64,000 nucleotides of DNA from Euborellia annulipes (taxonomy: Eukaryota; Arthropoda; Insecta; Dermaptera; Anisolabididae). The notes beneath the pieces were generated by a model. It made no database searches, was not told the origin of the DNA, and worked only from the letters and a program-made list of their open reading frames with translations. Positions 62,130-64,000 of the stretch are shown here, in pieces. The stretch lies in the NCBI GenBank assembly GCA_023213315.1, contig JAKCPI010013796.1:1-64000 (forward strand). The letters run 5' to 3'. The translations under genes were made by a program, and so were the position numbers. Numbering within the stretch: position 1 is the stretch's first letter; each line of letters starts with the position of its first letter.

Positions 62130-62174
62130 TTATGATAAGGTTTATAATTTAAAATGAATTGTGTTTTATTTAAG

Positions 62175-62312
62175 GGCCACTTCATCCATGCTGCTATTGT
62201 AGCATGATGTTTATCAGCCAAGCATTTTTAGAAAAACATCAGAAGAAATGTATTAAAATGAAAATATCCACTATATTCAAAAATCACCTTAATATTAATG
62301 GATTAAAAAAAG
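62175..62312 (+). CDS. C2H2 zinc-finger protein copy 2, upstream exon
   Basis: Acceptor TTTATTTAAG before 62,175 and donor GTAAATTT after 62,312. The frame is PLHPCCYCSMMFISQAFLEK, HQKKC, then KISTIFKNHLNINGLKK, a C2HC-type finger plus linker. It leaves one base (G), which joins G-TC-AG of the next exon in frame to give GQNYFHCTEC. Earlier exons, including the start codon, are not recognised upstream; LINE sequence lies there instead. Confidence 0.65.
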
Positions 62313-62381
62313 GTAAATTTAATCTTTAATATCCAGTGAAATCCATTCTGAAAAATATTTAACATTTTCTAATTCATTCAG

Positions 62382-62896
62382 GTCAGAACTACTTTCATTG
62401 TACAGAATGTCAAAAGAGATTTAGATTCAAATCACAGATCAATCGACATTTGCTAATACATTCCGTGAAGAGGCCCTTTGGATGTTCCCATTGTGAAAAA
62501 CGCTTCTCACTAAAATCTAATCTCACAAAGCATTTAAGGATACATTCCGGTGAAAAGCCTTTTGGATGTCCTCATTGTGAAAAACGCTTCTCAGACAAAT
62601 CTGTTCTCACAAATCATTTAAGGGTACATTCCGGTGAAAAGCCTTTTGGGTGTCCGCATTGTGAAAAACGCTTCTCAGAAAAATCTGCTATCACAAAGCA
62701 TTTAAGGATACATACAGGAGAGAAACCTTATAGATGTACTGAGTGTCCCAAAAGATTTGCACACAAGATCAATCTCGATAGGCATTTGCTTACACATACA
62801 GGAGAAAGGCCCTTTAAGTGTGCTCATTGCTCAAATGGCTTCGCACGAAGGTCAAGTCTCATAACCCATTTAAAAATTCATTTTAGAAATCCTTGA
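62382..62896 (+). CDS. C2H2 zinc-finger protein copy 2, main exon (intact)
   Basis: After the acceptor AATTCATTCAG the exon encodes six C2H2 fingers (CTEC, CSHC, CPHC, CPHC, CTEC, CAHC) joined by SVKRP, SGEKP and TGEKP/TGERP linkers, and ends HFRNP-TGA at 62,894-62,896. With the upstream exon it gives an uninterrupted partial protein of 216 residues. It is the intact member of the inverted pair; copy 1 has nine fingers and two frameshifts. The expected role is sequence-specific DNA binding in the nucleus. Its target is unknown, and a start codon is not found in the window. Confidence 0.8.
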
Positions 62897-63640
62897 AAAA
62901 TTTTCAGATTCATTTTAGATTCACAAATAAGTTCAAATCCCCTTTCAATCCATTCAATATCCCGACGAGTGTATTTTTATTTGAACAACTTAATGTTTAA
63001 GGTGTAATTCTGAATAGAATATTAGATTTGTCACTTGTGGTATAATTTTTTGAGTAATAATTTATTTTTTCTCTCTCATTGTGTTTATTAGAGTGGCTGT
63101 TAATCAATAATATCTTTACAGCGCCCTCACCATCGATAAGATAAAACGTAAAATTGATGTGAACTTTTCTTTTTCCTAAAATTGATTAAAAGTGTCAAGA
63201 AGACTTTCAGGGTTTTTTCTTATTTCCACGTATATGTCGAGGATAAGTTTTTTATATAATAAATGGTAGATTATGGAATCCTCTATGAATTATATCCCAT
63301 GCGTTATATATACCATTAAATCTATAGTTATTCGTAGCAATCTGCCAAATTCATCAATTATAACCCTCATGGTTTACTTTGAAAGGTTTTTCTATCTTCC
63401 TATTATTTTTTAGATTTTATTAAAAATTAAAAAATACATTTTTATTGAATAGACCCCATGGATGGTCTTAAATTTATGAATTTTTACCGATTTTGACGCT
63501 TAAATGAAATAATTTTAGATTTTATAGATAAAACGCTAGGAACATAATTCATAGAGAATTTCAATAATCAACTTCATTTGTTATATAATCTTGTTTTGCG
63601 AAAAACAATAAAAATATTCGTGAAAATACTAAATAAGTGG

Positions 63641-64000
63641 ATGTTTCAATCAATTTTATTTATTTATTTATTCACTTAATGATCCTATTAGAGCAGAAAA
63701 TACAGAAGAAACATTTGGAGTACGACTGGTCTCTTTTTGAACAAGATACGTTATTACACGTGGATATTTCTCTAATTAATAACATCAGCAAACAACAATA
63801 ATACAAACAGAATATGTACATAATCCTATGACATGTCAATTTAACATCAATAATAATTCCTCAACATACTCCAACTCCTCACAAATTCGTTCATTTATCA
63901 ATTGATAACATCCCATATTTCATTCATTCACAGAGCAGAGATACAAAACTCAAAACTATAATACAATTTTAGTCACCATTAAATCGAAAATTCTGACTTT
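63641..64000. other. No feature recognised
   Basis: AT-rich single-copy-looking DNA to the window end. Confidence 0.45.

Larger units (their letters stand above)
62130..63640 (+). repeat. Segmental inverted duplication, copy 2 (zinc-finger locus)
   Basis: Counterpart of 53,805-55,625 in opposite orientation. Homology continues about 740 bp past the stop codon, through TCACTTGTGGTATAATTTTT and TGTTAATCAATAATATCTTT, to near 63,640. Confidence 0.85.

Overview
The window looks like AT-rich, intron-like or intergenic DNA from an insect or other arthropod. The order cannot be fixed from sequence alone. It has no bacterial-style operons. Nearly all recognisable coding capacity belongs to transposable elements (TEs), most of them broken, with many poly-A/T runs, microsatellites and long foldback palindromes. 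The only non-TE candidates are a pair of inverted C2H2 zinc-finger genes (54.6-55.6 kb and 62.2-62.9 kb; the second is intact) and one possible 95-bp host exon at 47,889-47,983.

Layout. 1-10 kb: 3' end of a CR1/Jockey-type LINE, nested Penelope-like palindromes, a 1.2-kb hAT element with terminal repeats and an 8-bp target duplication, a composite element bounded by inverted repeats (4.3-6.3 kb), and hAT-type short elements. 10-31 kb: seven copies or fragments of one non-autonomous family ending in CCATACAGGGTATGG, a 1.6-kb foldback, a pogo/Tigger deletion derivative that still encodes its DNA-binding domain, three Penelope-like palindromes, a mariner deletion derivative, and a six-unit expansion of a ~118-bp repeat. 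31-45 kb: three RTE-type LINE copies from one subfamily, each with 8-10 bp target duplications, a tRNA-derived SINE with the same GAT-repeat tail, Helentron-related short elements, tRNA-like MITEs, a recent 0.46-kb direct duplication and a second RTE family. 46-58 kb: two more foldbacks, the larger (3.1 kb) carrying a PIN-like nuclease/CXC-domain gene and abutting a mariner transposase; then zinc-finger copy 1 and a Helentron helicase-endonuclease gene. 58-64 kb: a Penelope-type reverse transcriptase remnant, the 5' half of an RTE LINE (ORF1 and AP-endonuclease) interrupted by a Penelope-like palindrome, and zinc-finger copy 2.

The strongest non-routine signal is a dispersed set of hammerhead-ribozyme folds inside the Penelope-like repeats. 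At least eight sequence-divergent families keep the core (CTGANGA...GAAA...TH) with base-paired stem I sequences that differ from family to family, a stem II, and a very short self-complementary stem III (usually ACGT). In the palindromic copies each ribozyme is present on both strands. One family replaces the core C3-G8 pair with T3-A8. The second notable signal is a foldback superfamily (11.4, 46.6 and 48.8 kb) with related termini, one member of which carries the PIN/CXC gene.

All boundaries are by eye. Structures were checked by hand pairing, and no database search or folding program was run.
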